From contig NC_045150.1 in NCBI RefSeq assembly GCF_008831285.2, positions 2,368,001 to 2,432,000 on the forward strand: a stretch of 64,000 nucleotides of DNA, written 5' to 3'. Within the stretch, counting starts at the first letter, position 1. Each line of letters opens with the position of its first letter. Shown one piece after another: positions 54,501-64,000 of the stretch. The notes beneath the pieces are model-generated. The model saw only the letters and a program-made list of their open reading frames with translations. It was not told the DNA's origin and searched no databases. The position numbers were made by a program, and so were the translations under genes. Source of the stretch: Nymphaea colorata (lineage: Eukaryota > Streptophyta > Magnoliopsida > Nymphaeales > Nymphaeaceae).

Positions 54501-55036
54501 TTCCATGCAAATTACACCTTCTTTTGTCTTTGCAATGTGATGAGTAGTCCCGAATCAACCCACCGACCAGTCAGTTCTCCATCTACAAATAAACATTCTG
54601 ACACTACACAGATGACTTCTCTATTGGAGTCTCCTTGACACTTCTTTCTGTTTTTGTTGTCTTGACCATTGTTGTCCTTCTTATTTAGGAATTTTGTCTT
54701 ATAGTGCTTCTTGATATGTCCAGGCTTTCAGCATTTGTAGCATTTCAATACAGTTCCTTGAGATCTTTGAGTACCTGCAAAATTGCTCTTAAACTTGATA
54801 TCGTTTTGTTTTTTAAATTGTTTGGGTCTTACATGCATATGACTACTAGCAGGTTCATCCTGGACTGTCATCACTTTTGCATCATTTCTTTTGGTTAGGC
54901 GTTGTTGCTGAATAAGTAACTGTATGGGAAGCTTTTCCAAAGTTGGAGTATCAAATTGGAGACTCAAGGCAATGACTGCCATATCCCAAAAAAGTGGTAG
55001 GCTATTCAGAATGGTACTGATCTTGTCAAATAGCAT
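51513..55036 (-). pseudogene. Copia element C polyprotein relic
   Basis: Minus strand, in order: gag C-terminal part (55,036-54,728, LEKLPIQLLIQQQRL) with a zinc knuckle starting CYKC; a protease-like WVDSG near 54,560; integrase about 54,050-53,390 with TDTCEPF and RYNKTLLNMVRSM-like sequence; a linker (53,218-52,967) with LSDYYVYLVQ; RT about 52,900-52,050 with an intact LYVDDILL near 52,450; RNase H (52,010-51,513) with DADF, EAEW and CDNQAV, ending PLTKEISEDLFSKHV. Frame shifts and stops occur throughout except in RNase H. Distinct from elements A and B. Confidence 0.8.
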
Positions 55037-55479
55037 TTCCCACTATAGCTACATCTTTAGCCATGACCAACATCTGGGAAGGGTCTCAACTTCTCAACTG
55101 GCCATCGTAAAGAATTCAGCTAGCAAATCCTCGGCCAAGCTGCTACAACCTGAGCGCTAAACCACTAGCTACAAGGCGCAAATTAGCTCTCGGTTTAGTC
55201 TGTTGCAAACCAGAATTGGGCGAAACATTCAGACCAAATCTAAAGATTTTCGTAGCAGTCCTTCACCAGGTGAATATCAAGTTGGAATCACCCTTGTCTT
55301 AGCTTCTTCCTGGCCAAATTACAGCTCAATCGAGCTAGAGGCGGCTGAGATAGAGCTCACAGCCAGAATCTGCATTTTGGACACCGGCGGTAGTTACTGC
55401 TGCTCCTTTTTCGGCAACAATACGAGCCAATTTTGTAACTTCAGCGGTATTGTGGTTGGCTTTGAGAAGTTCGTAAAAA

Positions 55480-55785
55480 TATGAATGTCCATCATACTAG
55501 TGGAAGAGGGCTCAATAAATCTTTCAAAAGCTGGAAGAATGTGGTACAAAATCCTCCAAGATGAACTAAAGAAGATTACACAACAAAATTTTCTGTTCAT
55601 TATGTCATAAAGATCACAAACTTATTCATAAACATATAAAGGTCTAAATGATAGTTTTGCTTATCATAAATTAGACATGGATTCTCTATGCCTTTTATAC
55701 ATGATCTATACTAAATGAAGTTATTCAAACCCAAACTTATTAAATCACCTTAAATTGAGTTTATCTACAAAAAAAAACCTGCAAT
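55480..55785 (-). repeat. LTR-like segment, right member
   Basis: Aligns with 42,085-42,410 in the same orientation. The flanking 55,037-55,480 may be a leader or decayed gag N-terminus of element C. Beyond 55,785 similarity stops. Confidence 0.5.
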
Positions 55786-55981
55786 ATATGACATAAAAAT
55801 TATGTCTACAGTAATTCTTTCCATAAACTAGTTTTTGCTTATGCGATGTTTTTTTTTTCTTGTTCATTCATTTCAAAAGCCAGCGAGAGTAATATTTAAA
55901 TATGAGTTTTCTGGTGTTGAATGAAAATAATATTTCTAAAATTCAGGAGCTGAGACGAGGAGAGGGGTGCGGCAGGGCAGG

Positions 55982-56550
55982 TAGGGCTGCACACGAGCCG
56001 AGTCGAGCTCGAGCTCAACACGAGTTTCACAGCTTCAGCTCGAGCTCGACTCGAGTGACGGCCTTCGAGCTTGACTCAAACGGCTCGTTTAAACTTGATA
56101 ATGCCTTCATTTTTCGCTGCAAGCGAGGGCTATGCATGGGTGAAAGTGTTGATGACGTGGGGAAAAGGAAAGGCAGCATGTTTGGGAAAAGAGAAAAAGA
56201 GAAGAAAATGACGACGTGGGGAGGAAGAAAGGCAGCATGTTGGGAAAAGAGAAAAATGGAGGAAAAATGAACATGAGTGGTGAAGAAAGAGAAAAATGGG
56301 AGAGAAAATAAAAAAGTGATTGATTGATTGAAAAGTATAATAAAGAAAGTGGGGTATAATAATGAAGTTTAAAGAAACTTGGCTGAGTGGGTGAAGAGAC
56401 GAAAAAAAGAGAGGGAAAATTAGACAATTTAAAACAAAAAAAATAAGAGTCGACATACTCGAGTTTTTATTTAACTTCCAGCTTGACTTGTATAAAAAAC
56501 GAGTCGAGCTCAAGTCAGTCTGAGTTGGCTCGATTCGTTGTGCAACCCTA
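55982..56550. mobile_element. Non-autonomous hAT element, perfect 8-bp target duplication
   Basis: Starts TAGGGCTGCACACGAGCCGAG and ends CTCGATTCGTTGTGCAACCCTA, inverted ends with the hAT-type TAGGG-TGCA form. AGGGCAGG is repeated exactly outside both ends (55,974-55,981 and 56,551-56,558). Subterminal stretches are packed with GAGCTCGAGC and GACTCGAG palindromes. The interior GA-rich sequence encodes no transposase. It is itself inserted in an older hAT-like GC-rich terminal sequence (about 55,950-56,700). Confidence 0.85.
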
Positions 56551-56558
56551 AGGGCAGG

Positions 56559-57169
56559 GGCGATGCCCCCTCCCCAGTTTTGAAAACAATTAAAATCACC
56601 ACATAAAACTTTCAAAATTTTCTGTTGAGCCCTTGTGAAAATTTAGTAAATTATCTGGACTGGCAGGCATCTTCACCAAAAAAAAGTCTTTAACTCCACC
56701 CTGCTAAAAATTCAACTATTAACGTCCCCTAAGAGGTCTTTCTTATAGAGGCAGACAGCCCTTTGAGAAATAATTTCTGAAGACAAATTATTTCATTTTT
56801 ACCCAAATTTTATCATAAAAATATGAAAAATTTAAAATGTGAGAATATAAAAAAATAAGTATCACCTGCGAAAATAACCTATAAATTTTCCCCTCCAATA
56901 TTGTGACCATGTGAATGCGATCCCTACGTGCCCGCTAACTTCAATTGAGCATTATTAAAAAGGAAAATTTAAATTTCCTTTTTTATTTGTGCACATAACT
57001 ATAGTGGAGGCATAAACAAGCAAATGGTTATTTATACCACCTATAGAGTTAATGCCATTAGAGTGCTATCTTCAATACACATTCGGTTTGATTGGGTCAA
57101 AACTGACCATTTTAATTATGCACATAACTAAATCATCTTTTAAAAAACTTATATACAAATATAAATAAT

Positions 57170-57244
<75 letters not shown>

Positions 57245-57290
57245 CGCTACGCCTGTACCTAAATTGTTGAAATTCCCACATCTGCATCAA
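56559..57290. other. Spacer with decayed hAT-type termini
   Basis: The start (GATGCCCCCTCCCCAG) and AACTCCACCCTGC near 56,690 look like parts of another hAT-family element. The remainder is AT-rich with no gene, ending in a (TA)n tract. Confidence 0.45.
57177..57242. repeat. (TA)n microsatellite
   Basis: About 66 bp of pure TA. Confidence 0.95.
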
Positions 57291-57299
57291 CACCCCCCA

Positions 57300-57425
57300 C
57301 CGGCACCCACACCCCTCTAGTGACTAGGTGCAGTTGCAACTACAGATATTTTACGGAACTTGGTGTCTACCTCTATCAACATCTGCCTTTCAACTCAGTG
57401 GAGGAGCCACGGCATTCCCCTAACT

Positions 57426-57462
<37 letters not shown>

Positions 57463-57690
57463 ATTTAATAATGTTTGACTGGTTGTGACTGATTGATCTC
57501 CAATTCTCTATTGTTAGTGAATAAAAAAGGTGGATCTATAGTGCGACTCCATGGCACATAGCTGAGAGATACACGGAATGCTGCGAAGAGAGGCAGCATG
57601 GACTGAGAGGGAAGGACGCCGAGAAAGCTTCTCTAACCTCTCAAAACTGGACAGTACATGCTTCAAAACTGGACAGTACATGCTTTAGAT
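57300..57690 (+). pseudogene. Unassigned membrane-protein gene, copy B (exon 2 relic)
   Basis: About 57,325-57,405 aligns with the sequence upstream of exon 1 of copy A (TTGGTGTCT.CCTCTATCAA), but exon 1 and the intron are missing. After a (TA)n tract at 57,430-57,460 comes an exon 2 relic (57,490-57,655) with GGCAGCATGGACTGAGAGG and CAAAACTGGACAGTAC, matching the end of exon 2 in copy C including the GT donor. A 22-bp segment covering that donor is doubled (about 57,643-57,686). No open frame remains. Confidence 0.6.
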
Positions 57691-58200
57691 GTTGTTTGAG
57701 AACAATAACAAACTATTACGGTTTTATGAATGTTTAGAGAAGATTTATAAAAAACACTTTTTATGAATCTGCTCTAATATTTGGAGTAGATTCGTGTAGG
57801 TTGATGAAACAATGACAAATTGTTCCCATTAGAATCTTGATCTCTTGAGGTAACTCCTCCTACTACAAGGTCTGGTTGGATGGGTTGGCTCGGTCAACGG
57901 CTCACCTGTTCCAAGTCAAGAGCTAGATGTCAATATCAGCCAATGAATCGAATCTCTTAATTTGTAACTCATTTTATTCGAATGAGGCTGAATTTTACGT
58001 CAAAGAAAATTCAGAAGGTCGATGGAGGGTGGGCCTTTGGGTTTTGGTCAAATCGAAAGGCAGCTCGGCCTAATTTTGGTATTGACCAATAGCCATAGCA
58101 CACATGTGAGTCACCACTTTGGCCAAGACGCATGTTGGACCCATTGGGTGCGGTAGGCTTTGACCGATATAGTTTCAGTTGGTGCTCAATAGTGAGTTGG
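57480..58200. repeat. Segmental duplication, member B
   Basis: Colinear with 33,660-34,530: exon 2 relic, fold-back MITE (57,690-57,825), CAAGAGCTAGATGTCAATATC, AAAGGCAGCTCGGCCT, and GCATGTTGGACCCATTGGGTGC. Confidence 0.75.
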
Positions 58201-58790
58201 GCACTCGCGCACTGCCGTTGAAGATGCCTAACACAGAGACTGTGGATTACTAACTAAAAATGACAAATATAAGTTGAATATTAGAGGCCACTTGGGTGGC
58301 ACAGTGAAAGGGCCCGAGTATGATTTGCCATGTGTCGTCAGGTTAGGGCCTTTCACCATAACAAGCAACATGTTATGTTGTTTGGGTGTATCAGTTCAAC
58401 CATTTGTGACAGCGGATAGTTTGTCCCGCGAGATCATGTGGTTCAGACTTTTTTAGCGTCGTAGGTGAAAGGTCATAACAAACAACTTGCTCTATTTAAG
58501 TGTCCATTTATATCAAGAAAATTGCTACATTACATGGGAAAAGGGGAACTAAATGAAAAATGAAATCAAAATTTAGGTGTGTTTGATATACAATCAACAC
58601 TGGATCATGTTTATCCAATCTCACCCAGCTAGACTGCTGGTTGCAGGTGAGAGAAGAGCTAAAATAGGTGTGGCAAGGCAATGACAGTTGCCCAAACCAG
58701 CCAGGGAACAGAGATGAGTTCTGCAAGAAGGGCAATGTAATGGTGGTTCGAGACTCCATCAACCATGGACTCCAACGGTCCATCACGAAC
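58201..58790. other. Spacer, no gene seen
   Basis: Frames at 58,274-58,456 (plus) and 58,508-58,798 (minus) are short and match nothing I recognise. Confidence 0.45.
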
Positions 58791-58798
58791 AACCTCAT

Positions 58799-58901
58799 CA
58801 GGGGCGGAGCAAGAAATTTTTTATGAAGGGAGCTGAATTAAAGTTTTTAAATTTTGACTAGGGCCGAAATATCATTTTTCAAAATGTATATAGAGTAAGT
58901 G

Positions 58902-58964
<63 letters not shown>

Positions 58965-59017
58965 TTTTTTGAGGTGGGACCAAAGCCCAAGCGAGCCCTA
59001 CCTTGGCACTGCCCCTC
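58799..59017. mobile_element. Short hAT element, perfect 8-bp target duplication
   Basis: Begins CAGGGGCGGAGCAAG and ends CCTTGGCACTGCCCCTC (inverse GAGGGGCAGTGCCAAGG). AACCTCAT stands directly outside both ends (58,791-58,798 and 59,018-59,025). The centre is a (TA)n tract at 58,906-58,960. The termini resemble the right end of the hAT transposase pseudogene at 44,785-44,803, suggesting the same family mobilised it. Confidence 0.85.
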
Positions 59018-59025
59018 AACCTCAT

Positions 59026-59910
59026 CAATGACCCAACTACCCAAATTATCATCAAAGCTGAAGACCCTGTCTGCAGGACTTGCCTAAGATTTCCAGTCTG
59101 CGCCGACGTGCTCGGAACCGGACGGGGATTCAACGTGTAGTTTATCCGGAACGACCGGACGTCGGAGATTGACAAGGCTAGAGATGATTGAGTGGCAAAC
59201 TTTCTTGAGTGGCCTGGATGGATTACATAAGGGAATGGAATGTTAAGATCTTGATTCTCAACAGGGGAGCTCACTATGAAAGGGATGAGATTGTGTTGAG
59301 GGCATTGAACTCAACCTTTTCTTATATAAAGACGCATCATCCGGCACCCCTGGTTTTCTTCAGGAACACACCACCTGATACATTTTTTTCTCTCTCTCTC
59401 TTTTCTCTGCATGTTAAACTGTTAGTGGACCTAACATTTATGGTACAGCAATTGTTCATTGTTCTTTTCATGGATTTTTAATTTTCGGATATCTAACATA
59501 TATATGAAAATTGAATAGTGACTCAAATCCCGAGAAACCCAGCTCACTCAAGAGGGCTGGTCCATTGTTAATTCTTATATTTCCCATTGTCTTTACCACA
59601 TGCTTAATTAACATTTTCGTTTTCTTTATATTTTGAGCAAATACAGTGCTGTGCTTGTGCAATTGGTGTAGATATCAGTTTCATGTGTAATTCAAGTGGG
59701 GCGCACCCATGCATGTTTCAAGAAGCAAGTTCTCCTAAAGCGACATAATATATGCTGACGAGTAGATTACCTTTAATTGATGAAATTCAAGCGCTAGTAT
59801 AATTGAATCATGCCAAATTTAAGCTCAATTAACATTAGAGCGAAGGAATGTAGTAAAAATCAAAGAAAAAAAAAAGAAATTCAATTTACTCTATTTATTT
59901 GACATGGTGA
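59026..59910. other. Spacer, no gene seen
   Basis: A minus-strand frame from 59,274 to 58,960 runs into the hAT element and has no family signal. The rest is AT-rich. Confidence 0.45.
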
Positions 59911-59916
59911 TCAACA

Positions 59917-59966
59917 CCTCTCTCTCTCTCTCTCTCTATCTATATATATATATATATATATATATA
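59917..59966. repeat. (CT)n-(TA)n microsatellite
   Basis: About 20 bp of CT repeats followed by about 27 bp of TA. Confidence 0.9.
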
Positions 59967-60149
59967 GGTTCGATGCCCAAGGCTGAAACCGTCTAATCTA
60001 TCCAGATCGGATGGTTCTAATGTTACCGGTGCTGAAGCATCAAAAGCCTCTCTCCCAACGCCTTCTCTCTGTTCCGTCGCACCTCTTCCCTCTCGATGTC
60101 CACTGTCCTTGCCCCCAGTGCCCTCACACCTCCTCCCTTGGTGGGTTGG

Positions 60150-60334
60150 GAGGATGGGCGGAGGGAGAGGGGGCCTGCCTAGGCTATGCCCCACCCCAGC
60201 TAATTGAGAAAAAAAATTAAAAATTTTTAGTTGCGTAATGTATTTTTTTTGTTCGGATTTAGTTTGACCCTGCCCGGATAAGCTCGTTAGATCGTTTAGC
60301 CCGCGCTTGAAAAAAATCCTCACTCTGCCCCTGT
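60150..60334. mobile_element. hAT-family terminal fragment
   Basis: Ends GAAAAAAATCCTCACTCTGCCCCTG, closely like the right end of the hAT pseudogene (AAAAAAAATCCTGGCTCTTC). Upstream GCCTAGGCTATGCCCCACC is typical of this family's interior. No left end. Confidence 0.55.
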
Positions 60335-60712
60335 TGGGTGTTATGTTATAGCGACACTCTGTGAGGCCAAATGTACCGTTTTTTTGTCTCCCCTTCTTCT
60401 TCTTTTTCTCTCTCTCTCTCTTCCGAGACCTGCATTCTACAACACTGGTTCCAAATCGCATTTACTTAGTAGAGTTGGAATTATAAGTAAATTTAAACTT
60501 CGTAAATAATAATATTTTTTAGTGGAGATTCCACTAAGAAGGTAAATTGAAACTTAGAATTCCAAAAAAATTGAACATCAGTTGTAAAAGTTTTTTGTTT
60601 TACTAAACGTTTTAAAACATTCTTGATCATTTTTAAGTGTAATAAATGAGAAATAACTTGACATTATCCTCGATTAGGGATGTCAACGGACTTGATTCAT
60701 ATAGGGCCAAAC

Positions 60713-60859
60713 TATTTCAAAAAAGTAAACTATGAAAAAAATTTAACATTAAATTAAGAAAGTAAGATTTGGATAAAAAAAACAACATTTAATTGAACAG
60801 TTATTTCAAAAAAGTAAACTATGAAAAAAATTTAACATTAAATTAAGAAAGTAAGATTT
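60713..60859. repeat. Direct repeat, 57 bp spaced by 89 bp
   Basis: A 57-bp AT-rich unit starting TATTTCAAAAAAGTAAAC occurs at 60,713 and again at 60,802, essentially identical, with 32 bp between. Confidence 0.85.
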
Positions 60860-61149
60860 GTCTTGTATCTTAAGAAGACAAATGGTTGAGAGTTTCGGCT
60901 CTCTACCCTGGTTGTCGGTCTCCTCTAATCGGGAAGAAAGGAAAACAACTTAAAAAAACTGCTCCCAGAATTGGTTTTTACTCATTCTTCCCTTTGAGAT
61001 ATATACACACCCACATGTCGCCAAAAAATCTCATGATACCAAAGTTTGATACATTTTGGGCTTTACTATCAATGACTTTTGATATTTCATTTTACATGCA
61101 AAGTAATTTGCTTTCTTGCAATATACCATGTCCTCAAAATAAAAAATTT

Positions 61150-61252
61150 TGAAAAAAAATTATATATAAATTTTAAAAAACGACATTTCAGCCCGATCAA
61201 AATTTAAAAAATTTAATTTCACCTCCCTCATAAAAATTTTTTAGCTCACACG
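61150..61252 (-). mobile_element. hAT-family fragment, reversed
   Basis: On the minus strand it aligns with the left part of the element at 58,799: GAGCTAAAAAATTTTTATGA against GAGCAAGAAATTTTTTATGA, then GGGCTGAAATGTC against GGGCCGAAATATC. The CAGGGGCG terminus is lost. Confidence 0.6.
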
Positions 61253-61489
61253 TTCTTGTTTATTAAATGGGCGCTTTGCATTAAATTATTCAGTGCCGAC
61301 TATCGAAAGTTCAACTTTTAATTACCAGGTCAAAGCATTTGACGTGCACGCTAGTGGCTTCGGCTATCTTCGTAGTCCCGATCATTTCATAAGTGAAAAA
61401 TTAAATTCTTCCGGGAGTTGAATGTCTCATTCACAAGACATGAACAATTCAATTCCAGAGCGTACTCTCTCTCTCTCTCTCTGTCTGAG

Positions 61490-62473
61490 ATGGGCAGTGC
61501 CAGGAGCAGAGAAGGGTTGGTGGATCTCTGTCCATGGCTGCTCTTATGGGCCTCTGTGATCGGCATATTCTGGTTCATCTCCAAGCAGCAGCCCTTTGAC
61601 ATGGCCGATTTGTTCTCTTCCTTTCAGGAACTGAGCACCAACTCCACGGATCGGCAGCAAACCATTGTGCCTCCGATCTCCGGCACCGCCATTAGAGGAA
61701 ACTCTGTCGTCTCCTTCCACAACCATCTCCGTTGCATGAGGTAATCTTTTCCTCTCATCATCAGCCAACTCAAATATAAAGACGCGCCCTGCAGTTGATT
61801 TGCACCCGTCTTTTCCTCACTGTCATCGATTGCAGAAATTTGTGTATATAGTGATCTGTAGCAGAATTAACTCATGCTTCTGTTCCGACAGATGTTAAGG
61901 AGAATGGATACTGTTATCAAAATATGTAGCGCTGTTTTTTTGCCTTGTCATAAGCAAATTACTGAAATACATCTTTTAGTTTATGTTCTTTAGTATATCT
62001 ACATGTACTAATGAGAAAACATAGCCTTAGAAACAAACAGGGATTCAAAAAAAATGCCAAAAACGTAAAAAAAAAAAAAAGCGAAAGGCAAGTTTTTTCC
62101 CACTTTTTTTTATGTTTTTTATCATGTTTTTACAGTTTCTAATTACCAGATATTCGTTTTCATCTTTCTATTTTTTGTATTAAAATTTCGCTTAATTTTT
62201 TTTCTCGAGCAAACAGTTTTGCACTTTTAAACAGGAGAAAAGCCTTGCTATGTGAGAAAACTAGTTAGGAAAGATATATTTAAAGGGAAGCATGTATATG
62301 AACTGATTATGGAGCAATATAGTGAATCAGGAAGGTGGGTGTACAATGCAACTCCAAGACATATTCCTTGGGATTATGTGGCAGAGAATTATACAGATCG
62401 TTGTGATCAGGAGCACGTTGGCTTGAAAGGAAGAGATGCTGAACAACCCTTCCTCACTCCTCAAAATTGGACG
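61490..62473 (+). CDS. Unassigned type II membrane protein, copy C (first exons only)
   Basis: Exon 1 (61,490-61,740) opens at ATG after a CT repeat and encodes 83 residues: a short basic start, one hydrophobic segment at about residues 14-31 (WLLLWASVIGIFWFI) and a luminal Ser/Thr-rich stretch, as in Golgi type II proteins. It ends ATGAG|GTAATC. Exon 2 (62,235-62,473) follows AAACAG| and encodes about 80 residues with ESGRWVYNATPRHIPWDYV and CDQEHVGLKGRDAEQ, ending before GTATTC. GRWV recalls the TBL/PC-esterase family, but its other landmarks are not seen, so no function is assigned. Exon 1 leaves two bases of a codon while exon 2 needs one, so direct joining runs into a stop: an unseen small exon or a defect is required. 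No later exons lie before 64,000. Confidence 0.55.
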
Positions 62474-62531
62474 GTATTCTCTCAAACCATATCACTTTTG
62501 GCAAACACTTCATTCTTTCCGGCTGTTCCAA

Positions 62532-62536
<5 letters not shown>

Positions 62537-62580
<44 letters not shown>
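62537..62580. repeat. (TA)n microsatellite
   Basis: About 44 bp of pure TA downstream of exon 2 of copy C. Confidence 0.95.
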
Positions 62581-62583
<3 letters not shown>

Positions 62584-62755
62584 ACAGCCAAGATGGAGGT
62601 TTCTTGGGCTCTGACCCCATCTCAAAATTAAAATATATATATGTGTAAATTTTAGAAAATTTCATTTGTTTTATATAAAATTTTGAAAAATTATATTTTG
62701 ACCCGCACGGTTAATGAAGTCCAGAACCGAGTCTTGAAAGGGATTTACCTGTAAT

Positions 62756-62910
62756 CAGATCCAGTTTCTTACTCTCCGCGTATCCAGTTTCAGACTCGTA
62801 AATTCAGATCCAGTTTCTTACTCTCGGCGTATCCAGTTTCAGTCTCGTAAATTCAGATCCAGTTTCTTACTCTCGGCGTATCCAGTTTCAGTCTCGTAAA
62901 TTCAGATCCA
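62756..62910. repeat. 49-bp tandem repeat, about 3.2 units
   Basis: Units beginning CAGATCCAGTTTCTTACTCT start at 62,756, 62,805, 62,854 and (partial) 62,903. Units two and three are virtually identical; unit one differs by a few bases. The spacerless arrangement rules out a CRISPR. Confidence 0.92.
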
Positions 62911-64000
62911 AGCTTAAGTCAGACTCCAAATCTGATTAGGGGAGATCCAATTAGGTCCAAAACTGGATCCGGGCTGGGTCTGAACCTGTACTCAAAAGTT
63001 TGTGTAACGACGATACTGTTGCCAATGGAATCTGGATAAAGTAAAAATGTCCACAATTCGGAGGCAGAGCCGAAAACCATGGGCGGGAGGCAGATGCCCC
63101 GGATGTTCAAAAACTTTTAGAACTGACTGACTAAAAAATCATTATAATTATCTTGAAAATTGCTCAACAATATTATTAGTTTGTCTTGAACCGTTTAATA
63201 TAATCATGAATTTTTACAATCAAAATACTTATTTAAAAAAAAAATTAAAATTATTAAACACACAGAGGATTTTGTTTTTAGAATTAAGAAACTGAAACCT
63301 AAAATCTTGTTTTCATATTTCAATTTGAAGAGAAATTATGATTATGTAATTTTCATTCTTCAATCAAAATTTTATTTTCTTGAATTTTTTTCTTGACCAT
63401 CACCACGGCACGGATGCATATAGAAATGATTTCTCTCCAGTTGATTTGCTAAGAACAAACCTTTCAAATCATTTCTCCATCAAAATATTTGTTTTCGTCA
63501 AATCACAACTTTGGCACTTTGGTAGCGGACAGTATTTCAGATCAATAATGTAAGAACAAGCAACAATCAGGACGCGTATTAATAGCCAGCTATTGGTCAA
63601 GAGAAGTGCCGGCGGATGCACGCAATTGCCCGCCATTAAAAAGAAAAAAAAAATCCCCAAAACTTGATAGGAACAGTTCAGTTGACCATGCACGTCCAAA
63701 GCAATCGTAGATCTTGATAATATAGGAAAAAACTGGAGGGATTTGGAGATCGGATTTGAGTAGTTGTCATGCAATGAATATGCACCAAAGGAGTGTGAGG
63801 GCATCCTTGAAACTTTTTATAAAAGGAGTGGTCATTTTAAACATTTTTACTTTTCTATAATCATTTTTATCCTTTTAAAAAAAGTTTCTTTTTATTATTT
63901 TAATAAAATATCTCCCTTCAAAACTTGATGGGAACAGTAGCAATCATAGTTTTGTCAGCCTGAATTGATGGATTGGAATGGAATTAGTGGTAAATTGATC
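62911..64000. other. AT-rich spacer to the window end
   Basis: No gene. The beginning carries CCAATTAGG and GGATCC words related to the 49-bp array. The minus frames at 62,919-63,110 and 63,469-63,804 show no family signal. Later exons of copy C, if any, are not visible here. Confidence 0.45.

Noticed and set aside
61490-62473. Naming copy C as a trichome birefringence-like (TBL) acetyltransferase
   Set aside because: Only the GRWV motif suggests it; the GDS and DxxH blocks and the usual Cys pattern are not in the available exons.
62756-62910. Regular repeat considered as a CRISPR array
   Set aside because: Units abut with no spacers, and the genome is a plant's.

Overview
The window reads as nuclear DNA of a flowering plant. 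It has split genes with GT/AG introns, a P-class pentatricopeptide (PPR) gene, an STP-type sugar transporter gene, Ty1/copia retrotransposons, Tourist-like and hAT DNA transposons, and many long (TA)n tracts in AT-rich spacers. The species cannot be fixed from sequence alone. Gene density is low. I find two apparently functional protein genes: the PPR gene at 14,338-15,837 (minus) and the sugar transporter at 25,397-29,045 (plus). A partial or possibly broken membrane-protein gene lies at 61,490-62,473. The rest is pseudogenes and mobile DNA.

Layout. 1-14,300: spacer with microsatellites, a tRNA-headed SINE-like copy (5.5 kb), a small hAT-like MITE (9.3-9.7 kb) and a 1.3-kb Tourist-like element with TAA target duplication (11.8-13.1 kb). 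14.3-16.1 kb: PPR gene. 16.1-25.1 kb: spacer with a 128-bp tandem duplication, a U2 snRNA 5' fragment, a possible spliced minus-strand transcript (20.5-21.4 kb) and a second SINE-like copy. 25.2-29.7 kb: four-exon STP gene with its flanks. 29.85-34.6 kb: LINE relic, an unidentified coding relic, and degenerate copy A of the unassigned membrane-protein gene.

34.9-42.0 kb is a tandem copy of the STP block. It keeps exons 1 and 2 and the far 3' flank, but exons 3 and 4 are replaced by a minus-strand copia element that has itself lost RT, RNase H and one LTR. One deletion explains both losses. 42.0-55.8 kb is a nest of at least two more decayed minus-strand copia elements. One of them carries an hAT transposase pseudogene inserted near the end of pol, and a 1.39-kb Tourist-like element with a purine-only core inserted in its integrase region. 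56-64 kb has two short hAT elements with perfect 8-bp target duplications, fragments of the same family, degenerate copy B of the membrane-protein gene, and copy C, the best preserved.

How the genes relate. The working genes are unrelated single loci. The real structure is duplication followed by decay: an STP tandem pair in which one member was destroyed by a retrotransposon-linked deletion, and a three-copy membrane-protein family in which copies A and B share a MITE that C lacks. I found no operon-like, CRISPR-like or otherwise novel defence or biosynthetic system. The most distinctive features are the STP deletion scar, the Tourist-like elements carrying long purine or pyrimidine cores, and the three-copy membrane-protein family.
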